Source of the DNA: Paracoccaceae bacterium
Lineage (GTDB): Bacteria; Pseudomonadota; Alphaproteobacteria; Rhodobacterales; Rhodobacteraceae
Length of the DNA stretch: 64,000 bases
Reading direction: 5' to 3'
Assembly: GCA_027486345.1 (NCBI GenBank)
Contig: JAIXPH010000028.1
Location: 39,236 to 103,235, forward strand
Shown here: positions 36,607-45,227 of the stretch, piece after piece
Layout of the letters: every line of letters starts with the position of its first letter
How positions within the stretch are numbered: position 1 is the stretch's first letter
Notes under the pieces: model-generated
What the model saw: only the letters and a program-made list of their open reading frames with translations
Told to the model about the DNA's origin: nothing
Database searches by the model: none
Program-made: the position numbers and the translations under genes

Positions 36607-38247
36607 CTAGCTGCTCTTGTTCCACTGGGCCACAAGGTTGGTCAGGTAATTGCCCGTGCTTTTCAGCGTCGAGATGGTGGTTTCCATCTGGGTGAACTTG
36701 GACAGGTAGCGCGTGGTCAGTTTCGCCGCGCGCTCGTCAAGTTTGGCCATTTCGCTGTCCGCTGCGGTCACCCGCGCACCGATCTGGCTTTCGCGTTCGG
36801 CAATCCGCCCGCCCGATTGCAGCGCATCGGTCAAAAGCCCATCCAGACGGGACAGGAAGCTGCGCCCGATGGTGACATTCGCCTCGGTCGCGGTGTCGGG
36901 CATGTCGATCATCAGGCCGGAATAGGGGCCATCCAGCACGGTGTAGCGCATGCGCCCGGCCTCTGGCGCAAAGCCGATGGTGTTGTGATCGCCCAGCTTG
37001 GCCTTGCCGGTTGCCATGTCGCGGGTCAGCGTCAGGTTGGCGGGCGCGGCGGTCGCGGACAGCAGGCCCGTCACCTCGACCCCGTCGGAGGTGCTGGACA
37101 GGCGGTCATTGAAGGCCGCGTCGAATTTGGCCGGGCTGGCGGCGAAGGCTTTCTCAAAATCATAGCTGTTCAGGCGCAGGCTGCCGTCGCGCTGGCTTTG
37201 CACGCCCAGATCGGACAGGAACACCGGCGTGTCGCCAAACCCGGTCAAGGGCCCCGCGATCAGGCTGCGGAGGTCCGATTTCAGTTTCTCGACCACACGG
37301 TCCCCGGCCAGAACGCCCGCCGTCGCCCCGTTCACCGCGCGGGCGGACACGTCAGAGAGCTTGGTCAGCGTCGCGTTCACCTGATCGACGAGATATTGCA
37401 GGTTGGTGCGCGCGGTTTCGATGTCGCGGCTGAAGTCGATGGTGGTCTCTGTCCCGGCCGGGGCGCTGATGTCCAGTGTCGCGCCGGGGATGAGATCGTC
37501 GATGGTGTTGGTCGGGCGGGTGACGGTGATACCATCGAGTTCCAGCACCGCATCCTGTGCCGCCTGAATCTGCACGCTGGCATTGGTGGCGGTGGTGTCA
37601 AAGGTGGACAGGCCCGCCGCCGTCTCGGTTGCGGTGAAGCGCAGGGCTTGCCCGGCCCCCGCGTCGGACACGATCCCCAGCGAGAAGGTGCCGTCGCCCT
37701 TTTCGATCACCCGCGCCGAGAGGCCCGGCAGCACATCCAGCGTGTCCGCCAATTGCGAGAGCGTGGCCCCGGCGGGGATGTTCAGCGTGTTGACCGTGCT
37801 TTCGGGGTTCAGCGCGAAGGCGGGGTTGTTCGAGGCGTCCTTGTACCACGCGCCGATTTCCACCTTGAGCGCGCCGGCCCCGATGGTCTGATCGGCGGAG
37901 GTGAAGCCCTTGAATTCCAGCACCTGCCGCTGCGCCGTCTGAACCACGCCGATGCTGCGGCTGGAGTTGGCGATCTTGGAGGGGTCAGTGATCGTGACCT
38001 TGACGCCGGAATTTCCGCTGCTTGCTTTCAGGATCGGCGCGGCTTGCAGGTTGGTCACGGCGGTTTGCAGGGATTGGAACTGCGAGCGCACCTGTCCGAG
38101 TGTCGAGATCGACAGGGTGGCGGAGTCGCGTTTCTTCTGCTCGGCCTTCTGCCGGGGCTGGATTTCCGCCGCGACGAGCGAGGTCGTCAGGTCTGACAGG
38201 TTCAGGCCCGACCCGTTCTTGTTCAGCGTGCTGAGGATATCGACCAT
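36607..38247 (-). CDS. fliD: flagellar filament cap protein FliD
   Basis: The 546-residue hook-associated protein 2 has an N-terminus (DILSTLNKNGSGLNLSDLTTSLVAAEIQPRQ) and C-terminus (LTTRYLSKFTQMETTISTLKSTGNYLTNLV) diagnostic of FliD. It caps the filament and helps flagellin fold. The ATG at 38247 has AAAGGGA upstream; a TTG six codons earlier is less likely. It is transcribed leftward, divergent from fliC, behind a sigma-54 promoter. Confidence 0.94.
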   Translation of the reverse strand: MVDILSTLNKNGSGLNLSDLTTSLVAAEIQPRQKAEQKKRDSATLSISTLGQVRSQFQSLQTAVTNLQAAPILKASSGNSGVKVTITDPSKIANSSRSIGVVQTAQRQVLEFKGFTSADQTIGAGALKVEIGAWYKDASNNPAFALNPESTVNTLNIPAGATLSQLADTLDVLPGLSARVIEKGDGTFSLGIVSDAGAGQALRFTATETAAGLSTFDTTATNASVQIQAAQDAVLELDGITVTRPTNTIDDLIPGATLDISAPAGTETTIDFSRDIETARTNLQYLVDQVNATLTKLSDVSARAVNGATAGVLAGDRVVEKLKSDLRSLIAGPLTGFGDTPVFLSDLGVQSQRDGSLRLNSYDFEKAFAASPAKFDAAFNDRLSSTSDGVEVTGLLSATAAPANLTLTRDMATGKAKLGDHNTIGFAPEAGRMRYTVLDGPYSGLMIDMPDTATEANVTIGRSFLSRLDGLLTDALQSGGRIAERESQIGARVTAADSEMAKLDERAAKLTTRYLSKFTQMETTISTLKSTGNYLTNLVAQWNKSS

Positions 38248-38313
38248 CGCGCGTCCCTTTGCCAAGCCCTGCCCACGGTCCCCAAGAACGGCAGGCGGGC
38301 GCGGGGTCTTAAT

Positions 38314-38329
38314 TGCAAGGCGCGTGCCG
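38314..38329 (-). promoter_or_regulatory. sigma-54 promoter for fliD
   Basis: Read on the minus strand: CGGCACGCGCCTTGCA, matching GGCAC-N5-TTGC with only the first T changed. It lies 67-82 bases upstream of the fliD ATG. Confidence 0.75.
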
Positions 38330-38384
38330 CCGCGCGCAGGGGCACGTCATGGGGCGCAAAAGGGCCGCCTTTGCCGCGCGGCAG

Positions 38385-38417
38385 CAGGACAGAAATATGG
38401 CGTGATGGGCTGTCCTG
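38385..38417. promoter_or_regulatory. inverted repeat, candidate activator site
   Basis: CAGGACAG and CTGTCCTG, perfect 8-base arms with a 17-base spacer, centred about 98 bases upstream of the predicted fliD start. This is a usual distance for a sigma-54 enhancer. Binding by FleQ/FleT is inference. Confidence 0.4.
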
Positions 38418-38576
38418 GCAGGGCAAAACGGCCAAATCCGCCGCTCTGGTGCAACCTTCGGGAGGGGTGTTGCAGATTCAGAAAATTTTCGAAATGAGAA
38501 AAAAAGGCCCAAAAGGTGAAAAAAATACTTTTCTAAATCATATACTTAAATTTTCTTCGGGGACCATCTGTGACAG

Positions 38577-38592
38577 CGGCCCGGTCCTTGCA
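38577..38592 (+). promoter_or_regulatory. weak sigma-54-like element before fliC
   Basis: CGGCCCGGTCCTTGCA keeps the GG and TTGC cores at the right spacing but differs from TGGCAC at two positions. Confidence 0.4.
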
Positions 38593-38616
38593 AACACCCT
38601 GTCGCGGCGCTTTCGC

Positions 38617-38642
38617 TAAACATCTGCGTCAGGGGCCGTTGT
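38617..38642 (+). promoter_or_regulatory. sigma-28-like element before fliC
   Basis: TAAA, a 14-base spacer and GCCGTTGT, resembling TAAA-N15-GCCGATAA of FliA promoters. It lies about 52 bases before the fliC ATG. Flagellin genes are usually sigma-28 dependent, including in R. sphaeroides as far as I recall. Confidence 0.5.
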
Positions 38643-38694
38643 CATTGCCAGAGCGCTGAAGGGCGCGAACGGCAAACCCCAGGAGGCTGGACCA

Positions 38695-40173
38695 ATGACT
38701 TCCATTAACACGAACATCGGTGCCATTTCCGCTCAGGCGAACATGGCGAAAGTGAACGACGACTTCAACCAGGCCATGACCCGCCTTTCCTCGGGTCTGC
38801 GCATCAACGCCGCCAAGGACGACGCGGCGGGCATGGCGATTGCCGAAAAGATGACCGCGCAGGTCATGGGCATCAACCAGGCCGTCCGCAACGCGACCGA
38901 CGGCAAGAACCTGCTGGACACCACGGAAAGCGCGCATGTCGAAGTCTCGAACATGCTGCAGCGCATGCGTGAACTGGCCGTCCAGTCCGCCAACGACACC
39001 AATACCGGGTCGGACCGCGGCAACATCACCGCGGAATCGCGCCAGCTGGTCGCGGAAATCAACCGCATCGCGGAAAACACCACCTTCAACGGCATGAAGG
39101 TCATGGACGGCTCCTTCACCGGCAAGCAGTTCCAGATCGGTGCTGACCTTGGCCAGACCGTTCAGATCAACGTGGACAGCGCGGCAGCAACCGACATCGG
39201 TGCCCACAAGGTGAAATCCGAAGTCTCGATCGCAGCGTCTGGTGGCGTGACGCCGTCCAAGCAACTGGTCATCTCGGGCCATGCCGGCAACGCCGAAATC
39301 GACACCACCGCCGACATGTCGGCCAAGGCGCTTGCCGCTGCGGTAAACGAGAAATCGTCCTCGACCGGCGTGCAGGCGACGGCTGTGTCCAAAGCCAAGC
39401 TGTCGGGCCTGTCGGATGTTGGCAAGATCTCGTTCGAGGTGAATGGCCAGTCCATCGGCACGGTCGCCATCTCGAACAAGGATGACCTGCGGTCGCTGCG
39501 TGATGCGATCAACACCAAGACCACCTCGACCGGTGTGACCGCTTCCTTGGGCAAGGATGCGTCGGAAATCATCCTGACCGACTCGACCGGCAAGAACATC
39601 GAAATCACGAACTACACCGCCGCTGACTCGGGTGCTGCTGCCGAAGCGACGATGGATGTCACCGGCCTGAACAACGATGGCACCGAAGATGCGACGCCGG
39701 ACACGTTGACGCTGGACAACACCGATGACTCGGCGACTGTGACCGGTCAGGTCACCTTCACCTCGACCCAGACCTTCTCGGTCAACTCGGCCGAGATCGA
39801 CTCCGGTGCGAGCGAAGTCGGCTTCTTCTCGGACACCGCCAATGCCGCTACGCTGGAATCGGTGGCTGACATCGACCTGTCCACCGCTGAATCCTCGGCC
39901 GAGGCGATCACGGTCATCGACGTCGCGCTGCAGAAGATCAGCCAGGCGCGCGGTAACCTCGGTGCGATGTCCAACCGTCTGGACTCGACCATCTCGAACC
40001 TGACCAACATCTCGGGTTCGGTTCAGGCCGCGAAATCGCAGGTCATGGACGCCGACTTCGCCGCAGAATCGACCCAGCTTGCCCGTGGCCAGATTCTGTC
40101 GCAAGCCGCCACCGCGATGCTGGCGCAGGCCAACTCGTCCAAGCAGGGCGTGCTGAGTCTGCTCCGCGGCTGA
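38695..40173 (+). CDS. fliC: flagellin FliC
   Basis: The 492-residue filament subunit has the conserved D0/D1 N-terminus (INTNIGAISAQANMAKVND, then MTRLSSGLRINAAKDDAAG) and C-terminus (NRLDSTISNLTNISGSVQAA, then QILSQAATAMLAQANSSKQGVLSLLRG). The central D2/D3 region (about 175-400) is variable, rich in Ser, Thr, Ala and Asp, and includes several TSTG-type segments. A strong ribosome site (AGGAGG) precedes it, as expected for an abundant protein. It is a single copy in this window, and a good terminator follows. Confidence 0.97.
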   Translation: MTSINTNIGAISAQANMAKVNDDFNQAMTRLSSGLRINAAKDDAAGMAIAEKMTAQVMGINQAVRNATDGKNLLDTTESAHVEVSNMLQRMRELAVQSANDTNTGSDRGNITAESRQLVAEINRIAENTTFNGMKVMDGSFTGKQFQIGADLGQTVQINVDSAAATDIGAHKVKSEVSIAASGGVTPSKQLVISGHAGNAEIDTTADMSAKALAAAVNEKSSSTGVQATAVSKAKLSGLSDVGKISFEVNGQSIGTVAISNKDDLRSLRDAINTKTTSTGVTASLGKDASEIILTDSTGKNIEITNYTAADSGAAAEATMDVTGLNNDGTEDATPDTLTLDNTDDSATVTGQVTFTSTQTFSVNSAEIDSGASEVGFFSDTANAATLESVADIDLSTAESSAEAITVIDVALQKISQARGNLGAMSNRLDSTISNLTNISGSVQAAKSQVMDADFAAESTQLARGQILSQAATAMLAQANSSKQGVLSLLRG

Positions 40174-40199
40174 CGGAAAGCTGACACGCAAGAATTGTG

Positions 40200-40233
40200 G
40201 CCCCGGTGTGACAATACCGGGGCACCTTTCATT
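40200..40233 (+). terminator. intrinsic terminator after fliC
   Basis: Arms GCCCCGGT/ACCGGGGC with loop GTGACAAT, followed by ACCTTTCATTT, 27 bases past the fliC stop. Confidence 0.8.
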
Positions 40234-40358
40234 TCAAGGGATTGGCCCAGTTCTGTCAGGGTTTTCCTGTCGGGTTTCCGCCATTTTAGGGGCGTCAAAC
40301 GCTTTTTTTGCAGAAGCGCCGCTGCCTGTGCAGGTTCACCGTCAAGGAGAACCGCGCC

Positions 40359-41705
40359 ATGCAACTTTACACCTCACAGACCCTGTCCCAGCGCCAGTCG
40401 ATGGTGGTCACCGCCCAGTTGCAGCAGGCCATCCAGCTTTTGCAGATGGGCAATGCCGACTTGCAATCCTTCATCGAAGGGCAGGCCGAAGAAAACCCCT
40501 TTGTCGAATTGGGCCTGCCGCGCGCCGCGTTGCGGGTGAAGTCGTCCGAACCGGCGCTGCCGTCCGCGCGGCGCGGTGCCGAGGATGACTGGGACCGTCT
40601 GGGCAATCTCGCCGCCGATCCCGGGCCGTCGCTTTACGCCCATGCCCAAGCCCATGTCGCGCGGCTGGACCTGACCGGTGCCGAACGGGCCTTGGCCGAG
40701 GTGATGCTGGATGCGCTGGAACCGTCGGGCTGGTTGGGCCAACCGCTGGACCTGTTGGCCGCACGTGCAGGCGTGACGATGGAGCGCGCCGAGGCGCTGC
40801 TCCAGCGGATGCAAAAGATCGAACCGGCCGGGCTGTTCGCGCGCAACCTGTCGGAATGCCTGCGCCTGCAAGCGGCAGAGCAGGGGCTTTTGACGCCGAT
40901 GTTTGACACGCTGCTGCGGCATCTGCCGATGCTGGCGGTGGCCGATCTGCGCGGCCTCTGCCGGGTCTGCGCCTGCGACATGGACACGCTGAAGGCGATG
41001 CTGCGGCAAATCCGGTCGCTGAACCCCAAACCCGGCGCGTTGTTCGAATTCGAATCCACCGCACAGCGCCCGCCGGATCTGATCGTGACGCGCGGGACCG
41101 ATGGCTGGCGCGTGGACCTGAACCGCTCCACCCTGCCCAGCGTGGTGGTCAAGGCCGATGAGGCCCGCAAGGTGGCGCGCAAGGGCGACTCGTCGGCCTA
41201 TGTTGCAGAACGCCTGTCGGTTGCCCGCTGGCTGAGCCGCGCGGTCGAGCATCGCAACCAGACCACGCTGAAGGTCGGAGCCGAGGTGGTGCGGCGGCAG
41301 TCTGAATTCCTTGATCAGGGCCTGTCCAAGATGCGCCCGATGATCCTGCGCGAGGTGGCCGATGCCATCGGCGTGCATGAAAGCACCGTGAGCCGGGTCT
41401 GTTCCGGCCTGATGATCGCCACGCCGCAGGGGACCTTCCCGCTGAAGACGTTTTTCAGCGCGGCGCTGGCCTCGTCCACCGGGGACGAGTCGGGGTCAGC
41501 CTCGGCGGTGCGGCACCGGATCCAGAAACTGGTGCAGGCCGAGAACCCGCAAGACCCGCTGTCGGATGACGCCATCGCCAAGCTTGTCGAACAGGAAGAC
41601 GGCGTGCAACTGGCCCGCCGCACCGTCGCGAAATACCGCGACCAGTTGCGTATCCCCTCGTCCGTCGAACGCCGCCGTCGTGCGGCGCTGGGCGGGCAGC
41701 ACTGA
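40359..41705 (+). CDS. rpoN2: RNA polymerase sigma-54 factor, flagellar paralogue (RpoN2)
   Basis: The 448-residue sigma-54 has a Gln/Leu-rich activator-contact region at the N-terminus (LSQRQSMVVTAQLQQAIQLLQ), a core-binding domain, an HTH (VADAIGVHESTVSRVCSG) and the diagnostic RpoN box ARRTVAKYR at about 419-427. Its place beside fliC and among many -24/-12 promoters matches RpoN2 of R. sphaeroides, which is dedicated to flagellar genes, with other RpoN copies serving nitrogen fixation. AAGGAG precedes the ATG at 40359. No convincing sigma-54 site lies in front of the gene. Confidence 0.92.
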   Translation: MQLYTSQTLSQRQSMVVTAQLQQAIQLLQMGNADLQSFIEGQAEENPFVELGLPRAALRVKSSEPALPSARRGAEDDWDRLGNLAADPGPSLYAHAQAHVARLDLTGAERALAEVMLDALEPSGWLGQPLDLLAARAGVTMERAEALLQRMQKIEPAGLFARNLSECLRLQAAEQGLLTPMFDTLLRHLPMLAVADLRGLCRVCACDMDTLKAMLRQIRSLNPKPGALFEFESTAQRPPDLIVTRGTDGWRVDLNRSTLPSVVVKADEARKVARKGDSSAYVAERLSVARWLSRAVEHRNQTTLKVGAEVVRRQSEFLDQGLSKMRPMILREVADAIGVHESTVSRVCSGLMIATPQGTFPLKTFFSAALASSTGDESGSASAVRHRIQKLVQAENPQDPLSDDAIAKLVEQEDGVQLARRTVAKYRDQLRIPSSVERRRRAALGGQH

Positions 41706-41776
41706 CCTTGACCGGGCGGGTCCGGTGTCGGTCCTGCCCAAGCGTTTACCCCTGCTTGTCCCAAGCAAGCCCCCTC

Positions 41777-41806
41777 GCCCCTCCCGCCGTTGGGAGGGGC
41801 ATTTTT
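41777..41806 (+). terminator. intrinsic terminator after rpoN2
   Basis: Perfect 9-base arms GCCCCTCCC/GGGAGGGGC with a 6-base loop, followed by ATTTTTG. It lies 72 bases past the stop. Confidence 0.85.
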
Positions 41807-41861
41807 GCCCGGATCGGTTGCATCACGTGGGGGCAGGGACGGGCGCGGAACCAGATTTTCT

Positions 41862-41877
41862 AGGCATCTCACACGCA
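41862..41877 (+). promoter_or_regulatory. weak sigma-54-like element before fliO
   Basis: AGGCATCTCACACGCA keeps GGCA and GC at -24/-12 spacing but has a poor -12 block. No better candidate lies between the rpoN2 terminator and fliO. Confidence 0.3.
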
Positions 41878-41905
41878 GGGCGTGGATCAGAAGGCGCAGA
41901 CGGGA

Positions 41906-42199
41906 ATGGAGACCGAAACAGCATTGGTGGTGATCCGCCCCGGCCAGATCGGAGTGTTGGCACTGTTCATGGCGGTGCTGGCGCTCGGCTGGCTGCTGGT
42001 CAAGCTGAACCAAGGTGGTTTGTCGCGGCGTCTGCATCAGGGCAAGCGGATGAAACTGGCCGAGGTGGCGGCCCTTTCCTCCACCGACCGCGCCGTGATC
42101 CTTGAAGTGGATGGCCGGTCGTTCCTGCTGATCCGCTGCAAGGGATCGGCCCCGCAGCTGCACGACCTTGGCCCCGTGACCCCGCAGGTGACGTCATGA
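41906..42199 (+). CDS. fliO: flagellar export apparatus assembly protein FliO
   Basis: A 97-residue protein with one helix (about residues 12-32). A cytosolic FliO domain follows, including QGKRMKLAEVAALSSTDRAVILEVDGRSFLLI. It aids assembly of the FliP ring in the export gate. The ATG at 41906 follows ACGGGA; an in-frame GTG at 41882 would add eight residues. The stop overlaps fliP by 4 bases. First gene of fliOPQR-flhB. Confidence 0.85.
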   Translation: METETALVVIRPGQIGVLALFMAVLALGWLLVKLNQGGLSRRLHQGKRMKLAEVAALSSTDRAVILEVDGRSFLLIRCKGSAPQLHDLGPVTPQVTS

Positions 42200-42936
42200 C
42201 GCGCGTCCTTCTGGCGATGACGTTGGTGCTGCTGCCCGCGCTGGCCCAAGCGCAGGGTCTGCCTGCCATCACCCTGCAACAAGGGGCGGGCGGCGGCACG
42301 ACCTATTCGCTGTCACTACAGATCGTCGCACTGATGACGCTGCTGACGGTGCTGCCGTCCCTGCTCTTGGGGATGACGGCCTTTACCCGCATCATCATCG
42401 TGCTGTCGATCCTGCGCCAAGCCTTGGGCACGCAGCAAACCCCGCCGAACCAGGTGCTGATCGCGCTGGCCCTGTTCCTGACCTTCTTCGTGATGCAGCC
42501 CACCCTGACCCGGATGCATGACGAGGCGATCGGCCCCTATCTGGATGGCCAGATGGCCCCTGATGTGGCGATCCGCGCCTCATCCGACATCCTGCGCGGG
42601 TTTCTGGTGGAGAATACTCGCCAGAATGACCTTTTGATGTTCCAGCAACTGGCGGGGGATGAGGCCTATTCTGGTCCCGATGCCGTGCCGTTTTCGGTGC
42701 TGCTGCCTGCCTTCATGACGTCGGAATTGAAAACCGCGTTCCAGATCGGCTTCCTGCTGTTCCTGCCGTTTCTGGTGATCGACATGGTCGTCGCCTCGAT
42801 CCTGATGGCTTTGGGGATGATGATGCTGTCGCCGATGATCGTGTCCCTGCCGATCAAGCTCTTGCTGTTCGTGCTGGTGGATGGGTGGGCGCTGACCGTG
42901 GGGTCACTGGCCGCAACCTACGGTCTGGGGGGCTGA
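42196..42936 (+). CDS. fliP: flagellar type III export gate protein FliP
   Basis: The 246-residue protein has a cleavable signal (MTRVLLAMTLVLLPALAQA) as in most FliP. The conserved helices include FTRIIIVLSILRQALGTQQTPPNQVLI and LLPAFMTSELKTAFQIGFLLFLPFLVIDMVVAS. Five copies with FliQ and FliR form the export channel core. One base separates it from fliQ. Confidence 0.97.
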   Translation: MTRVLLAMTLVLLPALAQAQGLPAITLQQGAGGGTTYSLSLQIVALMTLLTVLPSLLLGMTAFTRIIIVLSILRQALGTQQTPPNQVLIALALFLTFFVMQPTLTRMHDEAIGPYLDGQMAPDVAIRASSDILRGFLVENTRQNDLLMFQQLAGDEAYSGPDAVPFSVLLPAFMTSELKTAFQIGFLLFLPFLVIDMVVASILMALGMMMLSPMIVSLPIKLLLFVLVDGWALTVGSLAATYGLGG

Positions 42937-42937
42937 C

Positions 42938-43207
42938 ATGGATTTCGACGGCAATATCGAACATCTGCGCATGGCCTATTGGTCGATCCTCGTGACCGCG
43001 GGGCCGGTTCTGCTGGTGGCGTTGGCGGTGGGTCTGGTCATCGGCATCCTGCAGGCGGCCACGTCCATCAACGAACAGACCATCAGCTTTGTGCCGAAAC
43101 TGGCCATCGTGATGCTGACGATGGCGCTGGCCTCCAGCTTCATGCTGACCACGATGACGGATTACTTCGCCTTCGTCTTTGAAACCATCCGCACCATGGG
43201 CGGCTGA
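42938..43207 (+). CDS. fliQ: flagellar export gate protein FliQ
   Basis: The 89-residue, two-helix protein has the conserved loop LQAATSINEQTISFVPKLA. It packs around FliP and FliR in the export gate. The stop overlaps the fliR start by one base. Confidence 0.96.
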   Translation: MDFDGNIEHLRMAYWSILVTAGPVLLVALAVGLVIGILQAATSINEQTISFVPKLAIVMLTMALASSFMLTTMTDYFAFVFETIRTMGG

Positions 43208-44007
43208 TGGAGGGCGGATTTCCCCTGCCCGCGATGGAGATGGGTGCGCTGACCGGCTGGCTGACGCAATTCCTGTTTGCCATGCTGCGGATCGGGGCCT
43301 TTCTTGTCGCCTCGCCTGCCTTCGGGGGCCGCTTCACGCCGCTGCCGATCCGCATCGTGGCAACCGTCATGTTGACCATTCCCGTCTTCGCCCATGTCCC
43401 GATGCCGCCGCCGGATGCTTTGGCGGGGATGTCGGCGCTGCGGCTTATCATTCCCGAACTGGCGCTTGGATTGACCGCCGGGCTGGTGCTGACCATCCTG
43501 TTCGGCGCGGCGTCCTTGGCGGGGGACCGCATCGCCTCGACCGCCGGTCTGTCCTTTGCCGCGCAGGTGGACCCGGCGATGGGCGGGCAATCGCCCGTGG
43601 TGGCGCAGGTGTTCTCGATCTTCCTGTTGATGACCTTTTTCGCGCTGGATGGGCATCTGGTGGCCATCCGCATCGTGATCGAAAGCTACACCGCCCTGCC
43701 GCCGGGGGGCGATTTCCAGCCCGACCGCCTGATCGCGGCGGGGTTGCAGGCGGGCACGGCAATGTTCGCGCTGGGCTTGGGGATCATGCTGCCGGTGGTG
43801 TCGGTGCTGTTGCTGCTGAACATCGTGATCGGTGTCATCACGCGGTCTGCTCCGGCGTTGAACCTGTTTTCCTTCGGCTTTCCCCTGACCATGATGGCCA
43901 CGCTCTTGCTGCTGTGGCTGACGGTGCCGGGGGCGGCGACGGCGATGCAGGGGGTGATGAGCGCGGCACTTGACCTGATCGGTCCCATCCTCGGTGGGGG
44001 TGTCTGA
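43207..44007 (+). CDS. fliR: flagellar export gate protein FliR
   Basis: The 266-residue polytopic protein has FliR landmarks: WLTQFLFAMLRIGAFLVASPAFGG, the PELALGLTAGLVL block, and a FAAQVDPAMGGQSPVVAQV loop. It completes the FliPQR channel. The stop overlaps the flhB start by one base. Confidence 0.95.
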   Translation: MEGGFPLPAMEMGALTGWLTQFLFAMLRIGAFLVASPAFGGRFTPLPIRIVATVMLTIPVFAHVPMPPPDALAGMSALRLIIPELALGLTAGLVLTILFGAASLAGDRIASTAGLSFAAQVDPAMGGQSPVVAQVFSIFLLMTFFALDGHLVAIRIVIESYTALPPGGDFQPDRLIAAGLQAGTAMFALGLGIMLPVVSVLLLLNIVIGVITRSAPALNLFSFGFPLTMMATLLLLWLTVPGAATAMQGVMSAALDLIGPILGGGV

Positions 44008-45164
44008 TGGCCGAGGATGACGGCGAGGAACGCTCTCACGAACCGACCGACAAACGCAAACAGGACGCCCGCGAAGAGGGCCGGGTCCTGACCTCGAAGG
44101 AGGCGATGGTGTTCGGCGGCTTCGCCATGGCGACCGGGCTGGTGATGGCGGGGGCGGCGCTGATGCCGCAGGCGGTGGCGCTGTGGCGCGACTATCTGCG
44201 GCTGGACCGCGCGGCGCTGCTGCAAGACCAGATTGCCGCACGCAGCCTGTCGGCGTTCTGGGAAATCCTGACCGTCGCCGTGGTGGCAGGGCTGCCGTTG
44301 GCCTTGGCGGCGCTGGCCATCCAATGGGGCACAGGTGGTCTGCATTTCGCGCCCAAGGCGCTGGGGTTCAAGGCCGACAAGCTGAACCCGCTGACAGGCC
44401 TTGGGCGCATGGTGTCGGTCAACGCCTTGGTGGAACTGGTGAAATCCGTGCTGAAGGTCGTGCTTCTGGGCGCCGTCGCATTGATGGTGCTGCGCGGGTA
44501 TCTGCCGCAGATGGACCGGTTGTGGGCGGTCTCTCCGGTTGAAGCGGCGGGCGTTTTGGGCGGGGCGCTGATCCGGCTGATGCTGGCGATGACGCTGGTG
44601 CTGTTGGTGATCGGCGCGGCGGATCTGTTGTGGCAATGGCTGACCCTGCACAAGCAGATGATGATGACCTTTCAGGAGGTGAAGCAGGAATCCAAGGAAC
44701 AGAACGGCTCGCCCGAGGTGAAGGGACGTCTGCGCCAGTTGCAGATGGAGGCGTCCCGCCGCGCCGCCCGTCAACGCAAGGCGCTGCCCGATGTGGCCAA
44801 TGCCACGGCGGTGATCACCAACCCCACCCATTTCGCCGTAGCGATCCGCTATGTGCAGGGCGATACCCGCGCGCCGGTGATCCTTGCCATGGGCAAAGGG
44901 CCGATGGCGCAGGAAATCCGCGACCGTGCCCGCAAACATGGTGTGACGATGCTGCGCAGTCCGCTGCTGGCGCGGGCGCTCTACTTTACCGGGGATATCG
45001 GAATGGAGATTCAGGAAGGGCTCTATAGCGCCGTCGCCGCCATCCTTGCGCATGTCTACCGGCTGGATCGGGGCGAGGCGGGCGATCTGCCTGACATCGA
45101 CCTGCCGCCGGAGTTGCGCTTTGGCGAGAATGGCCGGGCCGAGGCGCCGCCCGATGCGCGCTGA
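44007..45164 (+). CDS. flhB: flagellar export switch protein FlhB
   Basis: The 385-residue protein has a hydrophilic start (ERSHEPTDKRKQDAREEG), four helices to about residue 215, and a cytosolic domain with the autocleavage site NPTH at residues 272-275. Cleavage there switches export from hook to filament substrates under FliK control. It is the last gene of the tightly packed fliOPQR-flhB run. Confidence 0.96.
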   Translation: MAEDDGEERSHEPTDKRKQDAREEGRVLTSKEAMVFGGFAMATGLVMAGAALMPQAVALWRDYLRLDRAALLQDQIAARSLSAFWEILTVAVVAGLPLALAALAIQWGTGGLHFAPKALGFKADKLNPLTGLGRMVSVNALVELVKSVLKVVLLGAVALMVLRGYLPQMDRLWAVSPVEAAGVLGGALIRLMLAMTLVLLVIGAADLLWQWLTLHKQMMMTFQEVKQESKEQNGSPEVKGRLRQLQMEASRRAARQRKALPDVANATAVITNPTHFAVAIRYVQGDTRAPVILAMGKGPMAQEIRDRARKHGVTMLRSPLLARALYFTGDIGMEIQEGLYSAVAAILAHVYRLDRGEAGDLPDIDLPPELRFGENGRAEAPPDAR

Positions 45165-45167
45165 GGC

Positions 45168-45183
45168 TGGCACGGCGCTTGCA
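45168..45183 (+). promoter_or_regulatory. sigma-54 promoter for the motF candidate
   Basis: TGGCACGGCGCTTGCA fits TGGCAC-N5-TTGC exactly, 4 bases past the flhB stop. The expected start is near 45194, 34 bases before the next ATG. Confidence 0.87.
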
Positions 45184-45227
45184 TCCCATCGGTCAAGACT
45201 GCCCCGCGCCGCCGCAAGGAGCCTGCT

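Larger units (their letters stand above)
38266..38694. other. fliD-fliC divergent control region
   Basis: About 430 bases without a gene. It contains a leftward sigma-54 promoter for fliD (38314), an 8-base inverted repeat (38385-38417), a markedly AT-rich tract (about 38480-38565) that stands out in this GC-rich DNA, and rightward sigma-54-like (38577) and sigma-28-like (38617) elements before fliC. Confidence 0.75.

Noticed and set aside
38577..38642. Assigning fliC firmly to sigma-54
   Set aside because: The -24 block deviates at two bases and a sigma-28-like element lies between it and the gene, so both are kept as candidates only.
40236..40251. TGGCCC near 40236 as a sigma-54 promoter of rpoN2
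   Set aside because: The -12 position reads TGTC, lacking the invariant GC.
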